Below are positions 46,030 to 55,200 of a stretch of DNA of 64,000 nt, one piece after another. The notes under the pieces were generated by a model. The model had not been told where the DNA came from. It did not search any database and saw nothing but the letters and a program-made list of their open reading frames with translations. This DNA comes from Dipteris shenzhenensis (taxonomy: Eukaryota > Polypodiophyta > Polypodiopsida > Gleicheniales), in assembly GCA_047967505.1 (NCBI GenBank), contig CM106539.1. One strand, 5' to 3'. Within the stretch, counting starts at the first letter, position 1; every line of letters starts with the position of its first letter. A program made the translations under genes and the position numbers.

Positions 46030-46136
46030 CTGCAAGACCCACGGCGTTACTACAGCCCGTTTTACATACAATACATGCTTAGCATTCACAACTATACTGA
46101 AGATTGAAATCGTCAACTCATGAGATAATCCCGAAC

Positions 46137-46375
46137 CTTCCAGCCGGAAACCCTAAAATCTTATTGGGCGGTTGGTTGACCGGAGGTACAAGATTCGGAG
46201 GGGTTAGCCTCTTCTCTTGCTTTCGCAGCTTGAGCAGGACCGGAGAAATCATCTTGTTCTCCCTGTTTCTTTCGGTTAGCACAGGCGGAGTACATGTTTT
46301 GTTCTCCGGGGGAGTCTTGTCACCCGGCTGGTCTACATTCTTGGCGTTCTGATGGGCTTCTGAGACCTTCTCCAT
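46137..46375 (-). CDS. small Ser/Thr-Pro-rich protein, exon 1
   Basis: Start ATG at 46375, with an in-frame TAA 15 bases upstream (46393-46391), so this start is bounded. Seventy-nine codons plus two bases, then donor GTTCGG (weak beyond GT). Contains several proline-directed sites (TPPENKTCTPPVL; KMISPVLLKLRK; KRLTPPNL) and is basic. The joined gene has 131 codons with no stop and correct phases at both introns (107 and 208 bp). No signal peptide or membrane segment. Repeated S/T-P sites would suit phosphorylation by proline-directed kinases; this is inference only. Confidence 0.75.
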
Positions 46376-48030
46376 GCTTGTTGCGACCCTTTACAGAGGA
46401 ACTGAGCTGAGCTCAGATACAGAGAGGATTATCCAACGATCGCTAACACCAGGACCTTAAATGTTTCCTTGTGTGCTAAATGTAGTTCGGAAGGCGCCCT
46501 CCTCTGTCGCTTCTTCGTCTCCAATCAGTTCCACGATATCCCTGTCACCAAACACGTCCGAAACTTGACAAGCATCCAATGCACAGCGAAACACCCAAAT
46601 TAAAGCCGATACAGCAGCTATTGAGCAGTTTTACGTGCCACATCGAGTAGAGGTTTCAAAATTGAGAATCTCTACCACAGATGAGGCTAGCATTCCAAGT
46701 CTGATCTCTTCTGGGTGATGTGAATTCAATGCATCCACACTGCACAGAGCACCTTCTGCGGCCGATTAAAGAAGGGAGGGGGGAGGAATGGCGGGACTCG
46801 CTGATGCCAGCGATGCCTGATCGTTAGAAACCCACAAAAAAACAGAGACGTTGGCGTCCAACGGCTATGCACTCATTCGCCTAGTCAACATTCGGTTTGA
46901 CTTTGATTAACGGAAATTTCCAAAGGGATTTCTCACATGGCCTTAGAGGACCTCCCCGCTTCCTCCTCAACGCTAGGGAAGGGTTCAAATGAAATTTGTG
47001 TCGCCCCTTGTCCTTTCTTGTTCCACCGGCTAGAACTTGCTCGAGACAGGTTTTGATTGGCAGGAGATAGCTCATTGAAGGCTTGTGACCTGCTATCCCA
47101 GTCCAACATTGGAATGTTGCGCTAGAATCCTCATTTTCAGCTCATGCTGGTGGGCTGGCATTTGACAGTCAAAGCTCACAGCTGCGCCATCATCCTTTTA
47201 TCATGGGGCCTCATTTTGAGCCTGCTAGTGGAGCTTCCCCAGAGCCACTAGCCGACGCAAGGAAGCTAAGAGAGAGAGAGATTTAACCAAAACCTAGAAT
47301 TTTATTCCGAGGATCTCAATTTCCAACTTGAGACCTGATGAAGGTTGGTCCCCGCATCATGACAGGCCAGGCTACTTGTAGTCTGGAAAGGAGTGTATGT
47401 TGATGAAATTGTAATGCCATGGCCATGCCTCTGAAGCTCCCACTTTACCATTTCTATTGTTTGATTCGATCACACAGATGTAGCAATATCTTGTTGCTTC
47501 TTCTATTATTGATGTTGCGTCCCTTCCTACCTCCCCTCCCTGCCTGCTGAATCCCAGTAGTTGAAGAAGGAAAAAAAACCCCACTTTTCTCCCTATCCCA
47601 ACTTACTATGGGTTGATTTTTCCACTCATCATTCAAGTCCCACTATCTCGCGTAAGTCCCACTCATCTTTCAAGTCTTGTGGGCTTGGTGGAGCTTTTAG
47701 TGACTATAGAAGTGTCGCAAACCAGTTCGATTGTGAATGTGCAAACTAACTCTCCACCAACACAAAACGTGTTAAACCCATTATCCTCATCCCAATGCAA
47801 TTCATGCCAAACATCCAATCAGCTTTGGAGCAATGCAAGAGCTGGAGACACATATAATTCCTTGGAAGGATCGGATACAAATAAAGGTTGCTAATTGCAA
47901 AGCTAATGATGAAAAGCGCAACTGATTGCTCCTACATAACCAGCATGGTGGTTGCGTATGTGCAATACGAAGATAAAACTACAAACAATCCAAGCGATAG
48001 AGATAGAGATTGAGGGCTTATGCCAACATT
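46376..48030. other. no gene recognised; includes promoter side of the small gene
   Basis: The first few hundred bases should hold the 5' UTR and promoter of the minus-strand gene; I saw no clear TATA box. The remaining frames (for example 46881-47075 and 47372-47584 on the minus strand) show no known domain. Confidence 0.45.
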
Positions 48031-48592
48031 TCATTGATAAGATCGATCCAAACACAAATTAAATAAAAACATTGCACTTATAAGATCTGTCAATGAGCAC
48101 AGAAAGCCAAAAATGGATTGGACCAAGTCATCCAAAAGTGCTTCTAAGGGGGGCCTTAACTCAGTCCAACCTAGCTCCCCAATTGGATGAGAACTCGTGG
48201 TGTATTGTAACAGCAACCACATATTTCAATGAGTGACGATCTGTCTTCACCTTCCATACCCCTGGATCATCCATTGGTGCCCTCAAGATGTTTATCGTGT
48301 TTAGGGGAACTATAGTCCTTGGCACCTTGGGATCATAGGCCGCCACTTTTATTCTTATCTTATTGACTACGTCAATGGTCGCTAGGACATGCATCCAGTT
48401 CTAAGAGAATTCAGAGGCTCTAGTAGCGGAGCATATTAGCGTACATCTTAGTCCTCTCCCATGTCCTCATTACAGGCTTGGAGCACATTAATGGAGGCAA
48501 TTCTTTGCATAGTGTCTGACTCGGCCAGCAAATAAGTTAGCGATGGGTGGGCTTTCCATGTCTGTAGGTTGACCCTCACAATTTGTTCATCC
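48031..48592 (-). mobile_element. gypsy-like element, downstream part
   Basis: The minus strand reads DEQIVRVNLQTWKAHPSL near 48550, matching the decayed reading DEQIMRVDLQTWRV near 36140 of the 34-39 kb element. It is the continuation of the gypsy-like element at 55.2-57.4 kb, separated by the inserted copia elements (48593 to about 55200). The frame 48161-48394 belongs here; its function is unknown. Confidence 0.65.
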
Positions 48593-49176
48593 TGTTGGAA
48601 ATACAGGATAGAATCACTCACACCTCACACGCCCAATCTAGCTCATACAACACTCAAAGAGACAGAGAGAGAGAGATAGCAAACTCAGATATATTCCTCC
48701 AGAATATTGGGCAGACAAATGCTCAAGAGATGAGCGTATACAATAGCCAACAGATGCTGTCCAAGATGCTGAGCCTACTCCTCTCCCTATGCGCTTGCCT
48801 GTGCAAGGCTTGTCTATGCAGGTGACTCAGAAAAGTGTGGGGGGGGGGGAGGGGTTTTATATAGGAGGGCAGTCAACCCCTAGAACTGGCCGACTTTTCC
48901 AGTCGGTTCAGTTTGTAGAAACTGACCTCCAGAAGGGCCTAGATGGCTGCCTTCTGGTTGGTTTTCTAGGCCAACCTTTTGCCTATATAAGGCCCCATAT
49001 GTAGGGCCTTTTGGGTTGTTGTTGGTTTCTATTGATGTGCATTAGATGCCTCCACATAGGCCTGGCACAATCCTCCACGCAGATTGTTGTACCCTTAGCC
49101 CTTTTCCCCTGTAGTCTCCTGCCCCCTTGTCCCCTCTAATCGGGGGTTCACATGTGGGACAGTGACATTTCTAACA
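48593..49176 (-). repeat. 3' LTR of the minus-strand copia element
   Basis: 584 bp. On the minus strand it starts TGTTAGAAATGTCACTG and ends CTGTATTTCCAACA, giving TG...CA with inverted ends. TATA-like boxes lie at about 48860-48868 and 48973-48981. The purine tract TTGAGAGGGG lies just outside at 49177-49186. Confidence 0.8.
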
Positions 49177-49186
49177 CCCCCTCTCA
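49177..49186 (-). other. polypurine tract of the minus-strand copia element
   Basis: The minus strand reads TTGAGAGGGG directly before the LTR TGTTAGAAATG. Confidence 0.75.
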
Positions 49187-50334
49187 ATGACACAACTGTG
49201 GGCCAATCCCCATGCATTGAATGAGGTGTTCGATTTGCTCCCTGGGAAGCGGCCTTCGTGAAGACATCTGGGATGTTGTCGTTGGTCGGGCAGTACATCA
49301 ACTCTATGACTTCTAATTTATGTTTGAGAAATTCCCTGCAATATTTCTCCTGTGAAATAAAGACACAGCTCTTTCCCTGCTTCACCTCAATCCCAAGAAA
49401 GTAGTGAAGTATGCCTAAGTCAATCATCTGGAACTCCTCCATGAGAAGTCTCTTGACCTGAACAATCTTCTTCATATGATCCCTTGTAATGATGAGGTCA
49501 TCCATGTATAGAATCAATACCCACCGCAAATCCCCCTCTGTGTCGAGATAAAGATTTGCCTCTGATGGACTCTATTGAAGCCTGATCTTTTGAAAGAAAA
49601 CATGTATCCACTGGTACCAAGCTCTGGGGTCCTGTTTCAGCCCTAAGGCCTTCTTCAGTTTGCAGACTTTTGATGGGGATCCTAGAATCTAAAATCCTAT
49701 TGACTGTGCCACATATACCTCCTCCTCTAGGGTTTCATTAAAAAATGCAAACTTGACGTCCATCTAAAAAATAGGCCAACTGTGATGAGCAGCCAAGGCA
49801 GCAATGACTGTTTGAATAGTCACCATCCTAGCTGTGGGGGCAAAGGTCTTGTCGAAGTCCTTCTGGCTGTGCATAGCCTTTTACCACCAATCTTGCTTTG
49901 TACTTGTCCAAGTTCCCATCTGACTTGAACTTAAGCTTGTACACCTATTTAGTGCCAATGACCTTCCGCTTGGTCGGTTTGGGCACTAAATCCCAGGTGT
50001 CATTTTTCAAAATGGCATCCATCTTTGCCTGCATGGCTTCCTGCCATTCTGGAATATCCTTCGCTTCTTGGAAGGAATGAGGCTCCGCAAGCTGAGCCAC
50101 TAAAGCGTAGTTCATGGAGGGAGTCTTTATGTTGCCTTGAGACCGCCGCACTTCGAAACTGCTCTTGGGAATGTCCATGACCCTTGAGTCTTCTAACGTC
50201 TTCAAATACCATTGAGGTAGATTCTTCTCCAATGGAGGTTCCTTTGATGGAGTTGCCTTGGGAGCTGGCTCTGGAATGGCATGCTCCTCCTCCTCCTCCT
50301 CCTCCTCCTCCTCAGGGTCTTCAGTTGTCTCCAC
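49187..50334 (-). pseudogene. copia reverse transcriptase and RNase H remnant
   Basis: Starts with a Glu run (from a CTC repeat at about 50283-50312), then KDIPEWQEAMQAKMDAILKN and TWDLVPKPTKRKVIGTK (RT entry), MDVKFAFFNETLEEEVYVAQ, LKKALGLKQDPRAWY, the catalytic ILYMDDLIITRD and MIDLGILHYFLGIEVKQG. It then jumps from YCREFLKHKLEV to the last RNase H motif, MYCPTNDNIPDVFTKAA, so the RT end and most of RNase H are deleted. Several stops. Confidence 0.9.
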
Positions 50335-50616
50335 CTCTTGGATGGTGACCTTGGGTGGGGGTAATGCTAAAAGTTCAAGAACCTCTTTTGCAAGCTATGG
50401 CTCGGACTCCTTAAAGATCACATCCATGTTGATAAGGATCTTCTTCTTTTCCAGGTCAAAAAGGTGATAGGCCTTGGATTCTTCACTGTATTCCACAAAG
50501 ATACATCTTCGGCTATGGAATCAAGTTTCATAAGCTCCACTTTATGCACATAAACAAATGCATTAGAACGGAAAACCCATAAATGAGATATCATTGGCTT
50601 CTTACCATAGTAAGCT

Positions 50617-51357
50617 TCATATGAGTCTTGTCATCAGCAGCCTTGGTCTTGGTTCTATTGAGGATGTGAACGGCAGTAAGCTTTCAAGAGCTTCCTCCCC
50701 CGCAACATGGTCAACCCTGTCTCTGTGAGACGGTCCAGTGCTTCCTCTCAGTAGCTCCATTCGATTGAGATGTGCAAGCTGTAGTGAGCTGTCTCTTGAT
50801 CCCAGGCTTCTTGCAAAATCCATTGGACTCAGTAGAAGTGAACTCTCCCCCTCTATTGGTGCGGAATGCTTTGACTACCTCCCCACTCTCCTTCTCTACC
50901 CGGGCCTTCCAGTCTTTGAATTTGTCATAAGCCTGAGACTTCTTGGCCAGGCAGAATACCCACGTCATGCGACTGAAATCATCCACAAATACAAGAGAAT
51001 ACTGTGAATCTGCAAATGAATTTGTTGACATTGGGCCGCAAATGTTAGCGTGAACCAACTCGAGTGGCTTCTTGTCCTGTGATGAGGCCTCCTATGGGAA
51101 CTTGTCCCTATGTTGCTTGCCCTCCAAGCAAGCCCTGCAAACACGATCATTGCCTGCAATTGTTTGGTGGAAGTCCATCCACCATCTTTGTCTTCTACAT
51201 CTCAGCGAGAGTGCCATAGTTGACGTGACCGAACTGCTCATGCCACAATTTGGATCTGCCATGGTCCCCGTGCACCAATAGAGCATTGAGTCGATATAGC
51301 CCATGCTCCTCGACCCCTTGAGCCACCACCTTTCCGTTTGCCTTGGATGTGATAGTG
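50617..51357 (-). pseudogene. copia integrase core and HHCC finger
   Basis: The finger reads SKLWHEQFGHVNYGTLAEM then NDRVCRACLEGKQHRDKFP. The core reads VHANICGPM (His in place of the first catalytic Asp of the usual D-x-C/I-G-P), YSLVFVDDFSRMTWVFCL, FRTNRGGEFTS (Asn where the family has catalytic Asp, S-D-x-G) and TSQSNGATERK (Glu present). Two catalytic positions look altered, besides frame breaks. Confidence 0.88.
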
Positions 51358-51362
51358 GCTTT
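51358..51362. repeat. target-site duplication, left, of the young copia element
   Basis: GCTTT, identical to 54763-54767. Confidence 0.92.
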
Positions 51363-51660
51363 TGTTGAGATATCAAGCTCTACCCCCGATATATCTCCTA
51401 GATGACTATCATTTATGTCACCGCCTATGTTAGTTGTACTCATGGTGTAGTTAGACTACCACGTATGTTTTTGGTTTGGGTTCACATATGAACCACGTAT
51501 TCTAGGGTTTGACATATAGGGTATTTCCCTCTTCTATTGTATTGTTGTTGTGTGCAAAAGTGAAGAAAGGCTTCACCCTCCAACCTTGTGTCCTCTCTCT
51601 TTTGTGTGTTGTGAAGAAAGCTGCACTTGAGTCTCCTATCTCTCTCCCTTATTCTTTACA
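51363..51660 (+). repeat. 5' LTR of the young copia element
   Basis: Starts TGTTGAGATATCAAG and ends CTTATTCTTTACA. Near-identical to 54465-54762. Confidence 0.96.
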
Positions 51661-51673
51661 TGGTATCAGAGCC
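51661..51673 (+). other. primer binding site of the young copia element
   Basis: TGGTATCAGAGCC directly follows the 5' LTR. This is the classical plant initiator-Met tRNA site. Confidence 0.96.
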
Positions 51674-52238
51674 TTGTTCGTGGTAAGGAGCTCAAGAAAG
51701 CAAGCCAAGTTTGTGGTGTCCTGGTAAGAGGACCAGTGTTGCTTTTCTATTTCGAGTTTGGGAGCAAATCTCTGCAGGTAGCACAGCCAGAAGTGCAGGA
51801 GTGCACTGTTTCAGATTGAGAGGCCCTTCGCGGTGTGGCGAGAGCGCAGTATATGCTGCGAGACAAGGCCAAGCCCTTGGTGACTTTATTTTTTTGATTT
51901 GAGGCCGTTTCGGGGCCCGTTTTGAAGGCGGAAGTTCTTCGCAGGCACTCAGAAAAAGGCCCTGTTTTTTGCTGTGCGACCACTACGCGGCTAGTCGGTG
52001 GAAAGGTGCCATAGAAATTGCATCGTATGCCTGTGTGCAGAGATAGTGGGAGTTGCAGATTCATGCCTGTTGCCCGTTGATGCAAAATCGTCACTAGGAA
52101 GTGATTGTGTGGTGAAATACCACTTTCGTCAGTGTTGCGGATCTGCCCCTGTGAGGCTGTTTGCAGAAGTTTTGCTATTTGCCCTTGTGAGGCATTTGCT
52201 GTGTTTACAGGTTGCTGTTGCAATTCCTGATTTGTAAA
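51674..52238 (+). other. leader of the young copia element
   Basis: About 565 bp between primer site and Gag start, without a convincing frame. Expected untranslated leader. Confidence 0.75.
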
Positions 52239-53062
52239 ATGTCTGAGAATCTGTCTACCATTGTCAGTGAGAAGCTTGACAAGAACAACTTCCAAGCATG
52301 GAAGTTCAGGATGACAAACTTCCTTATGGGAAAGGGAGTTTGGGATTACATCAGTGGTGAAACTGCAGAACCAGTTTTGGGTGCTGCTTCCACTCCTGCT
52401 GAATTGAAGGCCTTTAAAGAATGGCATGAAAAAGCCAGAAAATGCTTGTATTGGCTGTCTGTTAGCATTTCAGATTCTATGATTGTGCATATACAGGATG
52501 TAGAGACGCCTAAGGAGGCATGGGATACATTGGTGAAGCTGTATAGCACAAATACCAATGCACGAAAGATGCAGCTAAAGCAGGAGTTGCACAATGTGCA
52601 AAGGAAAAATCTGAATATAAATGAGTATTCCTTGAAGGTGAAAGGCCTTGCAGATTCTCTTGCCTCCATTGGAGCACCTGTTGATGATGAGGACTTAGTG
52701 TCCGTGACCTTGAATGGTCTTGGGAAAGATTATGCACAGTTTCGGACATCCATTGGAGTCCGTGAAACATTTCCTGATTTTCAGGAACTTATTGCTCTCT
52801 TGCTGAGTGAAGAGCAAAGGAATGGTGGTTCAGCCACCTCAACTTCTCAAGAGACTGCTTTCTACTCGAATACAGGTAGAGGCAGGGGTAGAGGAAGAGG
52901 CCGTTTTGGTGGCCATGCAGGAAATCAGAACCAACAGCAACAACAGGAAAACCAGTCCTATGGAGGAGGACGTGGTAGTTCTAGAGGCAGGGGGAGCCAA
53001 AGAGGCCGTGGTTCATGGCAAAGGAACCAGCAAGTAAATAGCAGCACAGAATGCTATTATTG
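52239..53062 (+). pseudogene. copia Gag (UBN2 type), mostly intact
   Basis: Start ATG at 52239: MSENLSTIVSEKLDKNNFQA, then AWKFRMTNFLMGKGVWDYI, LSVSISDSMIVHIQDVETPK, EAWDTLVKLY and MQLKQELHNVQ: the UBN2 Gag of copia elements. A Gly/Arg-rich RNA-binding tail (GRGRGRGRFGG) leads to the zinc knuckle, where the frame breaks after ECYYC. The continuation KPGHKENTCYKK is in another frame, so a one-base indel hit the knuckle at about 53060-53065. Confidence 0.93.
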
Positions 53063-53960
53063 TTTGGAAAGCCTGGACACAAGGAGAATACATGCTATAA
53101 AAAGCAGAATGACATCAAAAGTGGGAAGTTGCAGCAAAGCAACTATGCATCATCAAGTGGGCATGGTGACGACAGAAATGAGCACCTTTTTGTGATGCAG
53201 CATATGGTTAACTCCATGACAGGAGATGCTGCAGCTTGCAATGATGTTTGGTATGTTGATTCAGGTGCCTCTAACCACATGACCAGTCATGGTGAGTGGT
53301 TTCATGATGTTAGAAATTTGGATAAGCCAGGTTATGTTGAAACAGGTGATGATACTGCGCACCCAATTACGTAGGTTGGTAAAGTGCCATTGGCTATGCA
53401 GGATGGCAAAACGAAGTACTTGGCAGATGTACTTCATGTTCCAAAAATCACTAAGAACCTGGTTTCAGTTGGCCAGATGGTTGAGCAAGGTCTGCAGGTT
53501 AGATTTAATCCTGATGGATGCTTTGTTGAGGACTTGAAAAATAAGTGCCGCTTGGTTGCAAAAGGCAACAACAATGGCAGAATGTTCACCTTGGATGTTG
53601 ATATGCCTGAGGTGAAAGCTGCTATGTTTGCGCATGGGAGAGGTGTCATTGCAGATATTGAGATATGGCACAAGCGCATTGGGCACGTGAATATACAAAG
53701 GCTGAAATCTATGCAAACGAAAAACATTGTTGCAGGTTTGCCTAAATTCAGAGTTGAGGGAATGCAAAAGGTATGTGAAGCATGCCAAATGGGTAAGCAG
53801 GCCAGACATGCATTTCCCAAAAATGCTAAGGTGAGCAGAAGACCTTTGGAAGTGATCCATTCAGATGTTTGGACAACCAAAGCTGCTTCTATTGGTGGAT
53901 GCCATTATTATGTGACGTTTATTGATGACTACACTAGGAAGGTGTGGATTTATTTTATGA
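53063..53960 (+). pseudogene. copia protease, pre-integrase and start of integrase
   Basis: The protease reads NDVWYVDSGASNHMTSHGEW (D-S-G-A intact). A stop at 53372-53374 interrupts the frame. The same frame continues VPKITKNLVSVGQMVEQGL, EIWHKRIGHVNIQRLKSM, VCEACQMGKQARHAFPK (HHCC finger) and PLEVIHSDVWTTKAASIGG, which holds the first integrase Asp, and YYVTFIDDYTRKVWIYFMK. After that, at about 53960, it jumps to RNase H. Confidence 0.93.
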
Positions 53961-54452
53961 AGCTGGGTGTGCATTACAGGTACATGGATACACAGATGCT
54001 GACTGGGCTGGTAGTGTCTCAGACAGGAGATCTACTAGTGGTTTTATGTTTTCCCTTAGGAGTGGTGCCATCAGTTGGAGCAGCAAGAAGCAGCCAACAG
54101 TTGCCTTGTTGAGCACAGAGGCTGAGTACAGGGGTGCAGCAATGGCTGCATGTGAGGTAGCTTGGTTACGGAAGCTACTTGCAGATATGGGACAGTCAAT
54201 TCATGCAGCAGTTGTCATTCATTGTGACAACATTAGCAGCATCATGCTTGCTAATAACCTAGTTTATCATGCTAGAACGAAGCACATTGAGGTGCATTAT
54301 CACTTTGTGAGAGAGAAGGTTCTAGCTGGTGAGATTGATCTTGTCTATGTCAGCACTGAGGAGCAGGTGGCTGATATTTTTACGAAGGCATTGGGTACCG
54401 AGAAGCTTCGCAGATTTAGGAGCTTGCTTGGTGTACGTGAGATGGATTTGAG
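53961..54452 (+). pseudogene. copia RNase H
   Basis: The frame 53944-54507 reads VHGYTDADWAGSVSDRRSTS (catalytic Asp in DADWAG), ALLSTEAEYRGAAMAACEVA (Glu in TEAEY), VIHCDNISSIMLANNLVYHA, RTKHIEVHYHFVREKV and EEQVADIFTKALGTEKL. All expected RNase H acidic residues are visible. It is out of frame with the integrase start, so the deletion junction also shifted the frame. Confidence 0.94.
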
Positions 54453-54454
54453 CT

Positions 54455-54464
54455 TGAGGGGGAG
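54455..54464 (+). other. polypurine tract of the young copia element
   Basis: TGAGGGGGAG directly before the 3' LTR start TGTTGAG at 54465. Confidence 0.9.
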
Positions 54465-54762
54465 TGTTGAGATATCAAGCTCTACCCCCGATATATCTCC
54501 TGGATGACTATCATTTATGTCACCGCCTATGTTAGTTGTACTCGTGGTGTAGTTAGACTACCACATATGTTTTTGGTTTGGGTTCACATATGAACCACGT
54601 ATTCTAGGGTTTGACATATAGGGTATTTCCCTCTTCTATTGTATTGTTGTTGTGTGCAAAAGTGAAGAAAGGCTTCACCCTCCAACCTTGTGTCCTCTCT
54701 CTTTTGTGTGTTGTGAAGAAAGCTGCACTTGAGTCTCCTATCTCTCTCCCTGATTCTTTACA
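54465..54762 (+). repeat. 3' LTR of the young copia element
   Basis: 298 bp, TGTTGAGATATC...TTCTTTACA. It differs from the 5' LTR at about 4 positions. Confidence 0.96.
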
Positions 54763-54767
54763 GCTTT
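54763..54767. repeat. target-site duplication, right, of the young copia element
   Basis: GCTTT, identical to 51358-51362. Confidence 0.92.
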
Positions 54768-55200
54768 TCCGTTGTCGAATAAGACTGACATATTGTGCTT
54801 GTCCATCTAACTGACAGACAAAAGTTCTTGCACAAGGTTGATACATACAATACACTGAAAATCAGCTCCTTGTTTCCTATAGTCATGATGAATGGAATAC
54901 TACCAACACCCTTCATAGGGCATGATCGATTATCCCCCACAGTGACCTTGGAATTGGGATGTGTACCTTCCATGGTTTTGAACCACTCCTTCTTGTTGGA
55001 CATGTGCTTTGAAGCTCCACTATCCACATACCAACCTTCCTCTCCTTCACTGTCTTGAGATCTGCCTTCTTCTTGTGGCACTCTTTAGCAAAATGGCCAA
55101 GCTTCTCACAATAGAAGCACTTCATCTACCTCTTTTTCTCTACATCCTCAGTCTTGCTGTTCTTCTTGGAGCCTTTGAACTTACCCTTGTGCATATAGAT
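54768..55200 (-). pseudogene. minus-strand copia zinc knuckle and protease
   Basis: A basic stretch HKGKFKGSKKNSKTEDVEKK, a stop, then the knuckle MKCFYCEKLGHFAKECHKKK (55066-55125). The protease reads EGWYVDSGASKHMSNKKEWF (active site D-S-G-A). Toward 54768 it reads the start of the pre-integrase region, which continues beyond the inserted young element at 51357. This fixes both orientation and continuity. Confidence 0.9.

Larger units (their letters stand above)
51363..54762 (+). mobile_element. young non-autonomous Ty1/copia element with LTRs and TSD
   Basis: 3400 bp. Two 298-bp LTRs (51363-51660 and 54465-54762) differ at about 4 positions by eye (about 98.7% identical), with a 5-bp duplication GCTTT, an initiator-Met primer site, and a purine tract before the 3' LTR. 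It carries gag, protease, pre-integrase and RNase H, but most of integrase and all RT motifs are missing. It is inserted in the pre-integrase region of the minus-strand copia element, in opposite orientation. Confidence 0.97.
48593..55200 (-). mobile_element. Ty1/copia element, minus strand, 5' end missing, itself interrupted
   Basis: Minus-strand order: zinc knuckle (55078-55125), protease, pre-integrase (interrupted by a young element at 51363-54762), integrase, RT, RNase H end, purine tract, 3' LTR. The upstream half of gag and the 5' LTR are absent: at about 55200 the sequence changes straight into gypsy protease. It sits inside the gypsy-like element. Frameshifts and an RT/RNase H deletion make it non-functional. 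Confidence 0.85.

Noticed and set aside
48161-48394. Independent host gene
   Set aside because: Its surroundings match the gypsy-like relative at 36 kb, so it is treated as part of that element.
52346-52770. Minus-strand frames in the young copia gag
   Set aside because: Antisense shadows of gag.
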